From contig JAJGOT010000029.1 in assembly GCA_022457155.1 (NCBI GenBank), positions 876,501 to 940,500 on the forward strand: a DNA stretch of 64,000 nt. Reading direction: 5' to 3'. Positions 49,561 to 61,302 of the stretch are shown here, one piece after another. The position numbers and the translations under genes were made by a program. Numbering within the stretch: position 1 is the stretch's first letter; each line of letters starts with the position of its first letter. This DNA comes from Cladopsammia gracilis. Its lineage: Eukaryota > Cnidaria > Anthozoa > Scleractinia > Dendrophylliidae. The notes under the pieces were generated by a model. The model did not search any database and was not told the DNA's origin. It was given only the letters and a program-made list of their open reading frames with translations.

Positions 49561-51474
49561 TGCATAAAAGTATTCTGACATACTTTGGTCGACAACTTGA
49601 GGGATGCTTTCGTTCGAAAACAGACATTCAGTACTTAAAATTAAGGTTTTTAAATGTGGGACAATGTGTAAGGTATCCAGGTACCAATTGTCTGCTGGAA
49701 TGGCGTCATTAAACTGGATGAATGATATCATAGCCGCATTGATGGCTTCAATCAGGTGTTGTCTCTCTGGGTGGTCATTCATTACAGTTTTGATGGCATT
49801 ATGCACAACCTGATGTACACGAACAAAGATGTCACTCTCGTCTTCTTCACATAACAGCAGTGAACATCTTTTGATTCTCGCTCTAATTAACTCTTTATCC
49901 TTAAGTTCTTCATTGAAGTTGAGAATGTAATTGACCACGATATTTAGTCTTAATGGTTGTGGTGCACAAAGAGAAAGAAAAGTGAATGTGTGATCTATAA
50001 CTTTGTCCGATATCATTGCATTTTCAACGGCAAGTGTTATCACTGCGGTCATGGATTTATGGTAACTTGGGTTGGTTTCGGAAAGAATAGTTTCAGTGTT
50101 GCTTCGGTATCCTTTTCGTAGCTTCTCAAGGTAGTCCACCCAGTCGAATTTTGAAGTTGCTTTATCCTGACGAACCTCTTTGACATAGGTGGCGGCGCTT
50201 GCTAAGGCAAGAGGCTGATAGTCCAATGCCTGTGCAATTTCTTTCCCCATCTCGCTGTCGATACCAGAAATCATGGATAATAAAGAACAGGCATCATCGG
50301 TCTTCATACCTTTGCTTATCGAGACGTGATTAACAAAGGAGTTTGTTAACGGGATGGACGTGGCGTCCTGTGTTGTGATCAACAGCTGGCCCTTTGACCA
50401 CTGTTCATTTCCACGTTTTGGCAGATGATCATGCACATCAGACATGCTGGTGACATTGTCAACTACCAGCAGCCACGTGGTGTAAAATTCGATTTTTGTG
50501 GCAATTAGCGTTTTCAAATTGGCGATCTTCTCTTCTGTCTTGAAATCCTCGGAGATGAGGGTGTTTGTTATTGCATATTCCGGACATCTTAGTCGTCGAG
50601 CGAAGAGACCATACGACTCCAAAAGGGAATCAGAACTTGCGGCATTTAATGTCATCACAAATGGAGTAGCGCATGGAACTTCTTTTGCTGCGTCCAAGAA
50701 CCTCTTGGCTACGTGGCCAGCCAACTGTGATTTGCCACTTCCAGGATTCCCGGAAATGTACAGGTAACTTAGGCAGTTTTCGTTATCTTCTTTTAGCTCT
50801 TTAAGTTGTTGTGTTATTTCAGCTACCTCACGATCACGACCTGAGACTTTATGTGAAGGTTTAGGAGGGAGAATACAAAACGAGGAGACATCTTTTTCAA
50901 GCTGATCTTCAAGGACCTGGAGTTGCTGTTTAAGATCATCAACCTTCTTTAGAACGATGCTTAACTCCTCTGTGGGAAAACTTGTCTGATTCTTGACATC
51001 TTGAATTCGTACAGTGGAGAGACCGAGAGCTTGAAATGCACCATCGACTTTACTGATAGCATTTTGAAAGTCTGGATCTGTAAGATAGCCTCGTCTTATG
51101 TGAGCAAATTCTTCGTTCCTGAATTTTCTTAGATCGTCTACATTAGTCTTGATTGCTGCGTTGAGACCGTGCCCGATAGAATCAGAGTAAAGGATGGCGT
51201 AAAACAGCATGGTACAATCCCATTCGGCTCTATCACCGTTTTTCATGATCGCCAGGAGATGAGCGTTTCGCCTTTGGTTTGGCGGGGACTCTCCGTTATA
51301 GAAGTCTCCACCATTGCAAGGCTCATCCTTCCATTCTCCATGTGTAGTCATGTAACGGTTATCCCATTCTCGTTTGAATAGAAAACGTAGACCCTCGGTA
51401 AGTACGTCTGTGGTCGCATAACAAATCCTAAAATAGTTCAACTGTTCTCTGCTGTACTCCGTTGAGGCAGCCAT
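47434..51474 (-). CDS. HEPN-STAND NTPase-TPR protein, NLR-like innate immune type (1,346 aa)
   Basis: Single open frame. The N-terminus (about 1-175) resembles the DZIP3/hRUL138-type HEPN domain; RNEEFAH (about 118-124) fits the RX4-6H ribonuclease motif. A coiled coil follows (about 180-205). The STAND NTPase has P-loop GNPGSGKS near 241-248 and Walker B WLLVVDNV near 335, then a winged-helix-like region. From about 640 to the end there are 17 TPR repeats of 42 residues of the kinesin-light-chain type (YGNLGSIHQDLGDLERAKEY...), the last truncated. This sensor/NTPase/effector layout is typical of expanded cnidarian NLR-like families. The 126-bp repeat units are nearly identical, indicating recent homogenisation. 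Ligand and partners unknown; missing introns may mean a single-exon gene or a retrocopy. Confidence 0.85.
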   Translation of the reverse strand: MAASTEYSREQLNYFRICYATTDVLTEGLRFLFKREWDNRYMTTHGEWKDEPCNGGDFYNGESPPNQRRNAHLLAIMKNGDRAEWDCTMLFYAILYSDSIGHGLNAAIKTNVDDLRKFRNEEFAHIRRGYLTDPDFQNAISKVDGAFQALGLSTVRIQDVKNQTSFPTEELSIVLKKVDDLKQQLQVLEDQLEKDVSSFCILPPKPSHKVSGRDREVAEITQQLKELKEDNENCLSYLYISGNPGSGKSQLAGHVAKRFLDAAKEVPCATPFVMTLNAASSDSLLESYGLFARRLRCPEYAITNTLISEDFKTEEKIANLKTLIATKIEFYTTWLLVVDNVTSMSDVHDHLPKRGNEQWSKGQLLITTQDATSIPLTNSFVNHVSISKGMKTDDACSLLSMISGIDSEMGKEIAQALDYQPLALASAATYVKEVRQDKATSKFDWVDYLEKLRKGYRSNTETILSETNPSYHKSMTAVITLAVENAMISDKVIDHTFTFLSLCAPQPLRLNIVVNYILNFNEELKDKELIRARIKRCSLLLCEEDESDIFVRVHQVVHNAIKTVMNDHPERQHLIEAINAAMISFIQFNDAIPADNWYLDTLHIVPHLKTLILSTECLFSNESIPQVVDQSMSEYFYADTFGKLGDICIEHCEFYVAKKYHENSLAIELKNCGPKDVKVAACFGNLSFIHQGLGDLERAKEYQDRALAINLEMLGPNHIDVATSYGNLGSIHQDLGDLERAKEYQDRGLAIELEKFGPNHMNVATSYRNLGSIHQALGDFERAKEYTDRALAIELEKLGPNHIKVATSYGNLGSIHQDLGDLERAKEYTDRALAIELEKFGPNHMNVATSYRNLGSIHQALGDFERAKEYTDRALAIELEKFGPNHMNVATSYGNLGSIHQALGDFELAKEYTDRALAIELEKFGPNHINDATSYRNLGSIHQDLGDFERAKEYIDRALAIQLEKLGPNHIKVATSYGNLGSIHQDLGDLERAKEYTDRALAIQLEKLGRNHTYVATSYGNLGSIHQDLGDLERAKEYTDRALAIELEKLGPNHINVATSYGNLGSINKVLGDLEPAKEYTDRALAIELEKLGPNHMNVATSYGNLGSIHQALGDLELAKEYTDRALAIELEKLGPNHMNVATSNENLGSIHQDLGDLERAKEYTDRALAIKLEKLGPNHMNVATSYGNLGSIHQDLGDLKRAKEYTDRALAIKLEKLGPNHINVATSYGNLGSIHKALGDLEPAKEYTDRALAIQLEKLGPNHMNVATSYGNLGSIHQALGDLELAKEYTDRALAIRVKKLGPRHINVAASYRSLGSIHQDLGDPERAKEYQDRGPAIKRKKLGP

Positions 51475-54223
51475 ACGTTTGCACTCTTTTAAATGACGCT
51501 TGCAACCTTTTGTAAAAACATATCTTTTGTTAGCAAATTGGCAGCCTTTAAGACAGTTAGAGTAACTTCAAATTAGAAGCTGATATTTTGAACGTTAGCC
51601 CTTTGCCAACGATAATTCTCTCGAACGGCTGACGCTCGAAACGTCCACTTGATTTTCTTTACAGTGGGCAACCCCACTGAGCAGAATATCTTAAAACGCT
51701 TCTGTGTCAAAAGGCCAACCAGGATAAAATAGCTGATTTGTCGAGCGAAATAACATCTGCGGGAAATTTGACGACAACGACCACAACCGGGTCTGAGAGG
51801 AGGGGGAGAAGTCATCGATCGTATAGTGTGTGCAGAATTGATGACGACGTTTTCCAATTTGGGTCTGGGGCTCTGTTAAGCTTTTGAAGCCAGCAATCAA
51901 AAAGTAAAGAATCAAACAGCAAACATGAAAAATAAATATTAAAAAGAAAACGGATTAACACGTTGACCTAAGAAAATATAACATTTATTCATATCACTGA
52001 TAAAGTAACCGAATAAATGCAAGTGATCACGAAAGCTGATAAGTGACCTTTTTCCCAGTGTTTCTCGGGTGTAATCCAATGTCCATGTCCACGTCATAAT
52101 GACGTCATCGCACTAGTTTAATGCTTACTATGTTAATAGTAAGCATTCCTCCTAAGAGCAGGCAGGCACGTAGCAGGGGGAGGTGCAGGGGAGGCTCGAG
52201 CGCCCCACCCCCCCCCCCCCGGAATGTTTGGAAGTCAAAATTTTGACAGAGTTGGCTTTGCAAAGGATTTGCTGCTTGGTGATCTAGCAGTATTAGTAAT
52301 ATTATTATTTGTTGTTGTTTTGTAGGATGTATTTGATTAGCCTGCTATTGTGTCGTTTTAGCGGCCCAAACCTTTACTCGGACACATGTTATCGGTTTTG
52401 AATAACTTACTATTGCAATCGGGTAATCTCTGTCACGTTAATAATAGCAGCTACGAGGAAAGGATCATAGCCATATTATTTTAACTTTAGTGTGTGTTAC
52501 GTACTGTTACCTAGGAAACAGAGCTCAGGCAAGACATCAAAATTTGAGGGGTAGATCTTTTGATTGGGAGGCCTCATACTTACTTCCAAGGTGAGGGCTG
52601 GTTTTTATTGTCATGATTTCAGGAAGGTCGAATGGAGCGGTTTTCAATTAAGCATCGTAACACCAAAGCCAAAGTAATAACACACAAAACAATTCAGTAC
52701 GAAACCACAGCAACCACACCAGACAAAGACAATCCAATGATAACCAGAAGCAAATACATAATGCAGCGGGCACCAAGCGCGGGAAAACGCATTCTAGCAG
52801 GTCATAGGATTTGTTTGGGTTTTACTTGTGATTGGTTAAGAAAGTGACGCGAGATTCTTTACCTAATCGCAAAGCGTAGAAATCAATGGACACTCGCCTG
52901 CTACTGGTTATTGACAACAAGTGAGGTTAAGACGGTCGGATACTGGCCAAGTTGTTGCAGTTGTTTGCATGTTTATAGATCGAGGTGAATTAGACGACCG
53001 TAACCACGCAAAAAGAGAACGAGACCAAGTCCAATAATCTTAACTGGGCAACCATGTTCAACAAAGGATGTATCTTAGGACGAAAAGGGTCATAAAGGTG
53101 GGATAAAAATAATAATTATCTTGCAGGTAAATCGCGCGCGATCCAGTTCGGGTGAAATAGGCCGATATTTTTCGCTTCGGACTCAGTCTTTAATTTAAAC
53201 TTGCCCACTCGCGAAGCCACCCATATAATATATTTAAAATTTTTCGTGTAGCACGCAATTTATAGAGTGATTTTCGTATAACCTTAAAATCATTACGCGT
53301 GAACACAACAAAAACAATCAAAGGCTCCTGTGAGCCAACCCGTGAATAAGAAATGCTCTACACATCGCTGGTTCATGTTTGAGCGACCCTTACTTACAAT
53401 AAAGGCTCCTCGATGAGCCAACACGTGAATATAAAACGCTCTAAACCCGGGTCTAAATGAAAGATTCTACATCAAATGTGCAGAGGTTATAAGTACAACC
53501 CGAGGGCAGTACTTCGGTATTTATTATAGAAAATAAGTTCCGTAAAGGAGTATCAAAGGATTTTGCGTTACCCGATCGCGAATGTAAGTTGAATATTTAA
53601 TCGAGTCAATTCTGGGGAAAGAATCCTTACTTTGCTGGAGCCATAACTGTTGCTAAAGATGGAACAATATTACAAATTAAACAAGGACACTGACTTTAAA
53701 AGGAACCTTGGCCTGGCCAAGCCGCCAGTCATTTCACACTTGACACCGAACTGTCAACATCACGTGCATTCGCTCACCAATGGAGAACCGTTACCGCGCG
53801 AAATTCAAATTTGGAAAGCTAAAATATTATATTCATGCTAAAAGGCGTATAAATTCAAATAATGTTTTTAGTTTTATTTTCGTGAAAGATAAATTCTATA
53901 CAAGATTGAGCTAGTGAAGACAGAATTAGCCCTTTTTCTTGGGGCAACGGTCTTCCTCCGTGTTGCTCGCAGTGTCAGCCATATTTGATTAGCCGTTGAA
54001 GTAGTGATGGTGTGACAAAGAGGGGGCGGACCTATTCATTTTATAGTCAGTGTCCTTGTTTAAGTGGTAAAGTAAGATGTGGCAAACATTATTCGGATTA
54101 ATTAATAATAAATTCTTAGGATTATCTAAGTGCCGGAATTTGGATATAACTGCCAGCGTGTCATTTGAACATTCTACCGCAAAAACTCTTATTCTTCGGC
54201 CATTTCAACTTAAACAGAAATAA
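51475..54223. other. Intergenic upstream of STAND-TPR gene, no supported gene
   Basis: Presumed to hold that gene's promoter; none is recognisable. Contains a C-run near 52,208 and short frames (52,632-52,847; 53,650-53,841) without domains. ATAAAGGCTCCTCGATGAGCC near 53,400 partly repeats a segment near 53,320. Confidence 0.5.
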
Positions 54224-54397
54224 AATACAAACTGCGGTTATAAACATGACAAAACAACGCATATATGTTTATATTTTCTAGCTAGCAGACTTTAAGATAG
54301 GTCTGTATATTATCATTTTTTCACTATTGTCATTTCTTTTAAATTAGGTTCCAGTCATTCTCCATAGCATTTAAATTTTATTGTATTATATCCAACC

Positions 54398-54428
<31 letters not shown>

Positions 54429-54503
54429 GAAACGTCAAGTCATTAATCAAAGTTTTTTTGCAACATGCGTTGTTTTGTCATGTTTATAACCGCAGTTTGT
54501 ATT
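54224..54503. mobile_element. 280-bp TIR element (AATACAAACTGCGGTTATAA ends)
   Basis: About 40-bp inverted ends (AATACAAACTGCGGTTATAA and its complement) extend through CATGACAAAACAACGCAT. ATTCTACCGCAA occurs at 54,172 and 54,501, suggesting a direct duplication whose left copy is displaced from the TIR. Confidence 0.7.
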
Positions 54504-55329
54504 CTACCGCAAGCTGATGCGTAACGCAATATTGCAGTAGCTTATTTTTTTTTTTAATTCTGCAGATTTTTTTTAATGTTCCATCAAAGAACTCCAAATG
54601 CAAAACATCGGAGCAGCACTTTCACAATGTCCCCTTTTTTATATATTCTCTTGCATTTGCCACGAAAGCCTTGTGTACTGGTCAGCGGAATTACCAAGAA
54701 AAGTTTACAGCTGATGGAAGGAGTGAGCGAGCGAGTGAATTTGCCACCGTTACCGATAACCGTTCATTACGGGTTAACAAACGAACGGTAAGGAGGCAAT
54801 ATCGATCGGTTCAGCGAATGAAGGCAAAAAGGGCGCGACTCTTGGTTGATTTAGCAAACACGCAAAGCAAAGCGAACGGTTTGCGAACAAAAAAGAAGCT
54901 ATAATTCTCTGTAATTCTCAGCATTCTAATAGGTCAATTGGACGAGCCTCTTTCCATAATAGGAATACTTTTGGCGGGAAAACGAGCAAAGCTTGTTTTG
55001 ATCCTTTAAACTATTGGCGGATGAAACAAATCGCGAACATTCAAAAAAACCGTTTTTCAAGGTCATACGCTAATCGCTATCAGATCACTCGTCAGCTACA
55101 TAGAGTGGTTTTCAATTGAGTGTCGAAAGCAATTTCGTGATTGCTTTGGTTTTGCATTGCTACGCTTTGTGATTGGCCAAAAAAAACGCGCCACTTTCTT
55201 AACCAATCAGAAGTAAAACCAAAACCAATCATGACTTGCTCGAACGCGGAAAGTTAGAGGGGAAAAGGAAAATGGAGAGGGGGTGGGGTGGGGAGGTTCA
55301 GTGCTTTCAATTGAACGTATATCCAGAAT
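54504..55329. other. Intergenic, no confidently supported gene
   Basis: A plus-strand frame at 54,671-54,904 encodes a basic segment ending NGLRTKKKL with no recognised domain. It may be a relic exon. Confidence 0.45.
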
Positions 55330-57558
55330 AAGAATATACAGAAAGTTCACAAAAGATCACGTTTCTCGAGATTTGGAAGCTGCTGGAAAACCAAACATCT
55401 ATTGCTGAATTTAGATACTAGGTTGTATGACATATGTTAACACTTTATTTTGAATTTTATTTGTACTTTTCAAAGGTGAGGTTATTTTTGCAGAAATGTT
55501 CGCAATTATTACAAGGCTTAGCAAAGCTCTGAAATTCAGTTCTAGTACCCAGTTTCCCCATTCGCACATTGTACTTGGTTCACCGCACCTAAGGTATTAC
55601 AAACATGTTTTGGCCGATTTATATTGCACTGTGTGTATGATGAACAAACATTTCTCAGAGACTATTCTGTTTATTTTTATTCCGGAATATGGTCAATCGA
55701 CCGTAATCTAATCTAATCTAAAGATAACGTGTGAATATGGGCAGAGATAATTATACGCAGCCTCAACAAAAACTTTGTAAAGTGTTTCTCGGGCTTCCTG
55801 TATCGTGAGTATAAAAATGTTTTTTGTTTGTTTGTTGTTTTGCCAGATTTTCTACGCAATGCCGCTATCTACAAAGCTGGATCTAAAGCTAGGAGGAAAA
55901 CAGAAATATAGGTGATGAAGAACAGGGAACGGTGAAAGTAAACGAAAAAAGCGGGGGGACGAGGAACTGTAAATATGTGATTCAGTTTTGAGTGATGGTT
56001 GGGCTTTGAAAGCGTGACATCACCAAGGTGACACTAATCTGCACACGCGAATCACATTCATGTTAGTAAGAATTTACGATCTCTTCAAAAATATCCTATA
56101 GAATATAAAATAAATATCATAGGCAGGTTGCATCTATATGCAAAAAGCACATAACGTATTTTTATGGCTATTTTCATCCATTCCACTTGTGCGCACGTTT
56201 ACACGAGATGAGCGATGTGACACGCGTGTTGAACAGAACTGCTCACGGAATTTGTAATTCAATCAAGGCAACCTTTTCACCCCTTGATGATGATTTTAAA
56301 AAGTTTTATTTGTCATAAAATTCTAGTACATCACAGTACTAATTGAGGACACTAAAACAAACCTAATTAAAATAAAGTAAAATTATCTTAATAAGACTTC
56401 AGAATCTAAAATTGCTAAAAAATTATACAATTTTTATAAATTTAATCATATAAAATTTAATTAAAACAAAACTACACACTTCGAAGAACATTATTTTAAG
56501 CCATTCTCTTTCGTCGAGCTACGAGATTCTTTATGGAATCTGATTTCCGCTAACAATGCTAATTTGAAAGTAAGAAGACGAATGGCCGAGGGGTGAAAAG
56601 TTAACGCTGAAGGTACCGGATATTTATTCCCCGTTTATTTGTGCCCTTGTTTATGCACAGAACCTCACATTCTGAGCTCAAATATTTGTCAAATTCCATT
56701 GCTATTTCAGCTATTTTTAACAATATTTTAGTATCGTTGTTTTCTTGGTTTTAAATCGGACAAAATGAAAGCTTAACTGATGTCCTGAAGGCATGTGACC
56801 GCCAACGATCGATCGCTCAAACTCTCGCCAAAACATCTGCAATCATATAAAAGCAGTTGTGGAAACCATGATGCAGCCACCAACATACCTTTGTTTCCGT
56901 TCCGTCGATTATCGTAGACGATCACCGCCGCGCACTAAGCACTTTTTTTACAAGGATCGAGTTAATATCACGAGAGAGAGAACAGGCCTCTGTAGCCAGG
57001 GTATGTTAGGATGCCTGCTCGCACTAAATCAGCTACTGTGACTTTTTGTCTAGAGTTGTTAATCTCATACTTAAACGACGTTTTCGCCCAAAAGAATACC
57101 AAGTACTCGGGACGTTATGAGAGAAACAGTTCGCGCCACCGCAAGTTTTCGTATCACCACAAACGTTCAGGGCAAACAGTGATAAAGAACACGCTATTTA
57201 AAGACATCACGAGCACGCAGATCCATCACGCGGAAGACGCCAAACTTTTACATTTATTTACGGTCGAGTGCAATGACAATGCACTACCAACTACTGAATA
57301 AGCTGTAGACATGTTTAATGCATATAATACATATACTCACCGTGTCGAAGTAAATCAGCGGCCAGCAAATTGATAGTAAAAACCCGGTTTATCACGAAGA
57401 AACGAAACTGCGTCTGAACTGAGGTGTTTTCGAAAGTGAAAGTATTCTTGCACTGACGCACGTAATAGGATGCCTGATTTATCACATGGCGTCCGTATTT
57501 ATTTTTGTCAGATTACCATTTTGTAAATTTCTAAAATCAACATGATCAAATGCGCAGT
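55330..57558 (+). repeat. Dispersed repeat A, copy 3 (most complete)
   Basis: Contains all blocks of copies 1 and 2 in order without the LINE, fold-back or copy 1 insertions. It carries its own ~180-bp AT-rich extra segment (about 56,285-56,470). It directly abuts duplicated block copy 2. Confidence 0.78.
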
Positions 57559-58491
57559 GACCCGGTATAATCCCGAATACAGCTCTTGACAGAACCATAC
57601 GATATAATGCTAACACAGGAATGATCAGGAATGAAAACTTGGAACTGAAGAGGGCATGAGAAGGGAAATGGAAAAAGGAACTGAAATGAGGATGACGGCT
57701 TTCTGCGCGGGCGTAAGCTTGAGGGGGAGGGGGGGGGGGGAGGGGATTGAGCCGTTTTGGTTTGAGCATGCATATGGAGAGACACCTTTGTTGTGGAAAT
57801 GGGTGGGGATTAGAATGGCATTTGTCTGAATGTGGACAGCGAAAATACATTGGCCTGAAAAGTGAATAAGGTTTCAAGAAGCAGGTCGCACAACCTCAGC
57901 AAAAAAAAACTTTGCTGAGTATTTTCTCCCGCTTCCTGGAGCGTGAATAATATGTTTTTGATAAATAATGGAAGCTGGTGAATTTTGGCCGACTGCCTTG
58001 CAGCCGGCTGAGTGAGTGTGAGTGAGTGGTGAATTTTGACGTTTGGGGGGCTCCTGTTTGGAAAGGATTGTTCATGGCAACTATAGTATTTTCACTCGTC
58101 ACCAGGCTCCCAATTTGACCCTAAAATCACAGCAAAAAGGTCATTTTTTTAAAGGAAATTCAAATTTCACGCATTTCTGAGTTACTTTTCTGAAATCCAC
58201 ACTCGGATTCCAGTACTGTGGTTATCATTCTATCTAGGAACGTTAAAATATTTTAATAACTTAAAAAAAGTGCCGTCATTTTGACCTTGAAGTGAACAAT
58301 TTCGTACAAAGGCTTGTACAGATTTCGACCGCGCGGTCATCGCTTTAAGCGTTCTAACTCTTTTTAACAGGGGCACTGTCAACATCCACAATCGGTTTTG
58401 GAAAGACTGGAGTCTAGTAAATATTTTGGTGGGAAATTTGCTTTGGTTCGAGCGAAAAAACCTCCCTCGTTTTGCACTTTTCAGCCGCACG

Positions 58492-58576
58492 ATGCTTCGA
58501 CTGAGTGTATTATGGCTTCCTTTGGTCGGCACTGTGTTTACGTTCGCTTGCTCGTCTGTCAGTGCATGGCCTTGCG
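58492..58576 (+). CDS. Candidate first exon encoding a signal peptide (copy 2)
   Basis: Same 85-bp frame as at 36,449, with S-to-P in the hydrophobic core and T-to-A nearby, and the same GTGAGA donor at 58,577. Conservation of the frame in both copies is expected from their recency and is weak evidence of selection. Confidence 0.33.
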
Positions 58577-58793
58577 GTGAGAACGAGGGAAATCAGAAAG
58601 AAAGCAGAAATCACGGCTATCAAGGAAATCTCGCGCTTCAAGGTTAAATAAACAAGATAGTATTGATATCGGAAATATTTCCGTATAACCCCATACATTA
58701 GCTATGCATACCGTTCTTAAAACTAAAACAAAAGCCAAAACAATAGAAAACAAAACAATAGCGCGCACGCCCGGAGCAAATGTCTCGTCTGAG

Positions 58794-59060
58794 GCATGTT
58801 GTAAAACCTGGACTGGAGTGGAGTGGAATGGACTGGACTGGATTTGTAAAACATGGACTGGATTTGTAAAAGGTAGATTTGTAAAAGGTGGATTTGTAAA
58901 AGGTAGATTTGTAAAAGGTGGATTTGTAAAAGGTGGATTTGTAAAAGATGGATTTGGATTTACAAATCCACGTTTTACAAATCCACCTTTTACAAATCCA
59001 CCTTTTACAAATCCAGTCCAGTCCATTCCACTCCACTCCAGTCCAGATTTTACAACATGC
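58794..59060. repeat. Fold-back minisatellite (GGATTTGTAAAAGGT units), copy 2
   Basis: 267 bp against 242 bp in copy 1. The left half has extra GATTTGTAAAAGGT units, and the right half has a changed unit order. Confidence 0.9.
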
Positions 59061-60016
59061 CCTCGTCTGAGGGGGCAATATTTTGGTACGGATAGTTTGT
59101 TTTTCTTGCCTAATTTTCTACGCACCTTCCTAAGTGCCAGAGACTTTTCTCACTTTGTCATCACTCTCATATTACACCGGCCCCGACATCTCACGAAAGC
59201 GTGCCGCTAGAGGACCTCTGGTACCCATGGTACTATCCAAAAGGTTGCTGACTGAAGCAAAGAGGAAAACCGAAATATAGGTGATGGAGAACAGGAAACA
59301 GTGAAACACAAACGATACTGGTAACGGGGGACGAGGATCGAGAAACAGCCTGGGTTTGTAAGCGGCTAGAAAAGTCAGTAAAAAGTGAGTTTATGTTTTG
59401 ATGGTGTGAACTCAGACCTTGAGCCGAATGGTTAGCCTTTCTTTCGGTATGAAAGTACATACACCTCAAACGTTTTGTAAGGTGCGGCATTGCTTTGGAA
59501 AAAGTTACCCATTCAGAGAAAAATATGTGATTTTTCCTACTCATGTTTACCTTGCCCGTACTTCATGACAGTCGTAAATACAGAATGTATGTTCACAACG
59601 CACATACAACCTGTACATTTTTATATCAGAATTTTCAAATTCTGTATTCAATATTACATATAACTACATCACAAGTAAATAGTTTATCACCATATCTCAT
59701 ATAAGCAAAATTTACAGATTAACATTCGTCGGAGTCGTAAATACGATGGTCAAAATAGGGTTATAGTTTCTAAGGTTGACGATACAAAAGGAACATTTTG
59801 TCGTTTAGGGATAACTTTCTATCTACCGGATATTTGACGATTAAGGGGACACGTTGATGGGTTGCACATGCGCAAGCTTACCATGGGTAAGGTAGGTGAC
59901 CACTGTATATGCGAGCACAATGTCTGCAGCCGATCAAACGATCGATGGAGTAAAATTTCCACCTAAATGCTGTAACTCGTTTAACGCTTCTCGTATTGAC
60001 GAGTTAAAAATTCAAT

Positions 60017-60017
60017 T

Positions 60018-60047
<30 letters not shown>
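60017..60047. repeat. (TCAA)n microsatellite, copy 2
   Basis: Same tract as at 37,944 in the duplicate. Confidence 0.95.
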
Positions 60048-60048
<1 letters not shown>

Positions 60049-60902
60049 GATCTTTATTATTAACAACTTCCAACCCACAGACAAACGTGTGAGTTAACAA
60101 ATCAATAACAGTAACAATATCATACTAATAATACTAGTCTAAAAATGTAAGAAGCATCCATTTACAAGGATAGCTAGATGAAATGAAATATACATCGATT
60201 TACCAAGCAGCGTTTAAACCGCTCTGTCCTGACTCGTGGCAGGGTGTAGTTGTGACCTCGATTTTGCAAAGAGCGTGTTCTCTGAAGGGGAGGGAGGTCT
60301 TGAAGGGGATGCGCATGGGCCCCATTACCTTTAATCTTGTCGCATGTAAAATGCCAACCGTTTGACGGTAGCCTGCGAGCAGAGGCCTCCAGACAGTCGA
60401 GCAAGTATCTTAATAACTTTTATATAATCTGAGCTGTACGGCTATTTTTCTAGCCCCAAGATCTAACAGTAAACATATTATGAGCGCTTTACGACAGCTA
60501 TATGATAGGGCTCTGAAACAAGGTAAGACCAAAGAGTGTAATTTAACCGAATACTTGATAATTTTTAGCTTTACCATTATGCTGTTCTGTTTTATATTTA
60601 TCTTTCTACTATAGTTAGGTTCGAACTCATTTTTTCCTTTGTGAGAAGCGTAAAGAACCTTCATTTATTTGGTTTACATTGTATGCTGCTTTGCACAAGA
60701 TTCAAGTGTACCCAATTTTCCTTTGACGCTCACATGGTTCTTTGCCGAAAACAATGAAACAATAGAATCACATCGTTCCACAATAATCTGGATGTTGGAA
60801 ACCCGGAGATGCACAGAGTAGTACTGGGAGAATCATTTTAAACGTCGTCGAAAAAGGTGGATTATCCTGCAAAATAGACTGCAGGGTGAACACACCAGGA
60901 AA

Positions 60903-61228
60903 GTCACAAAACAAAACAGCCTGGTTACACTAGGAACTACTAGTAAACAAGGCGGATTCACCGCATTACGGTCTGGTCACACCACGGGAAACAAGGCAGG
61001 CAGGTACACAGCAAAACAGCCTAGTTACACCAGGAACTACTAGAAAACAAGGCGGATTCACCGCATTACGGTCTGGTCACACCAGGAAACAAGGCAGGCA
61101 GGTACACAGCAAAACAGCCTGGTTACACCAGGAACTACTAGGAAACAAGGCGGATTCACCGCATTACAGTCTGGTCACACCTGAAAATAAGGCAGGCAGA
61201 CACACAGCAAAACAGCCTGGTTACACCA
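60903..61228. repeat. 98-100-bp tandem array downstream of GPCR, copy 2
   Basis: Same number of units as copy 1 with scattered substitutions, so the array was already present before the duplication. Confidence 0.92.
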
Positions 61229-61302
61229 GGAAATACGTAAATTGAAGGACAATGACTATGCCCATGTGACAACTTAAACTAAAGAAAACAAGTTGTTGCG
61301 AA

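Noticed and set aside
58704..59210. 168-codon plus-strand and overlapping minus-strand frames
   Set aside because: They are translations of the GGATTTGTAAAAGGT fold-back minisatellite and give simple repeats on both strands.
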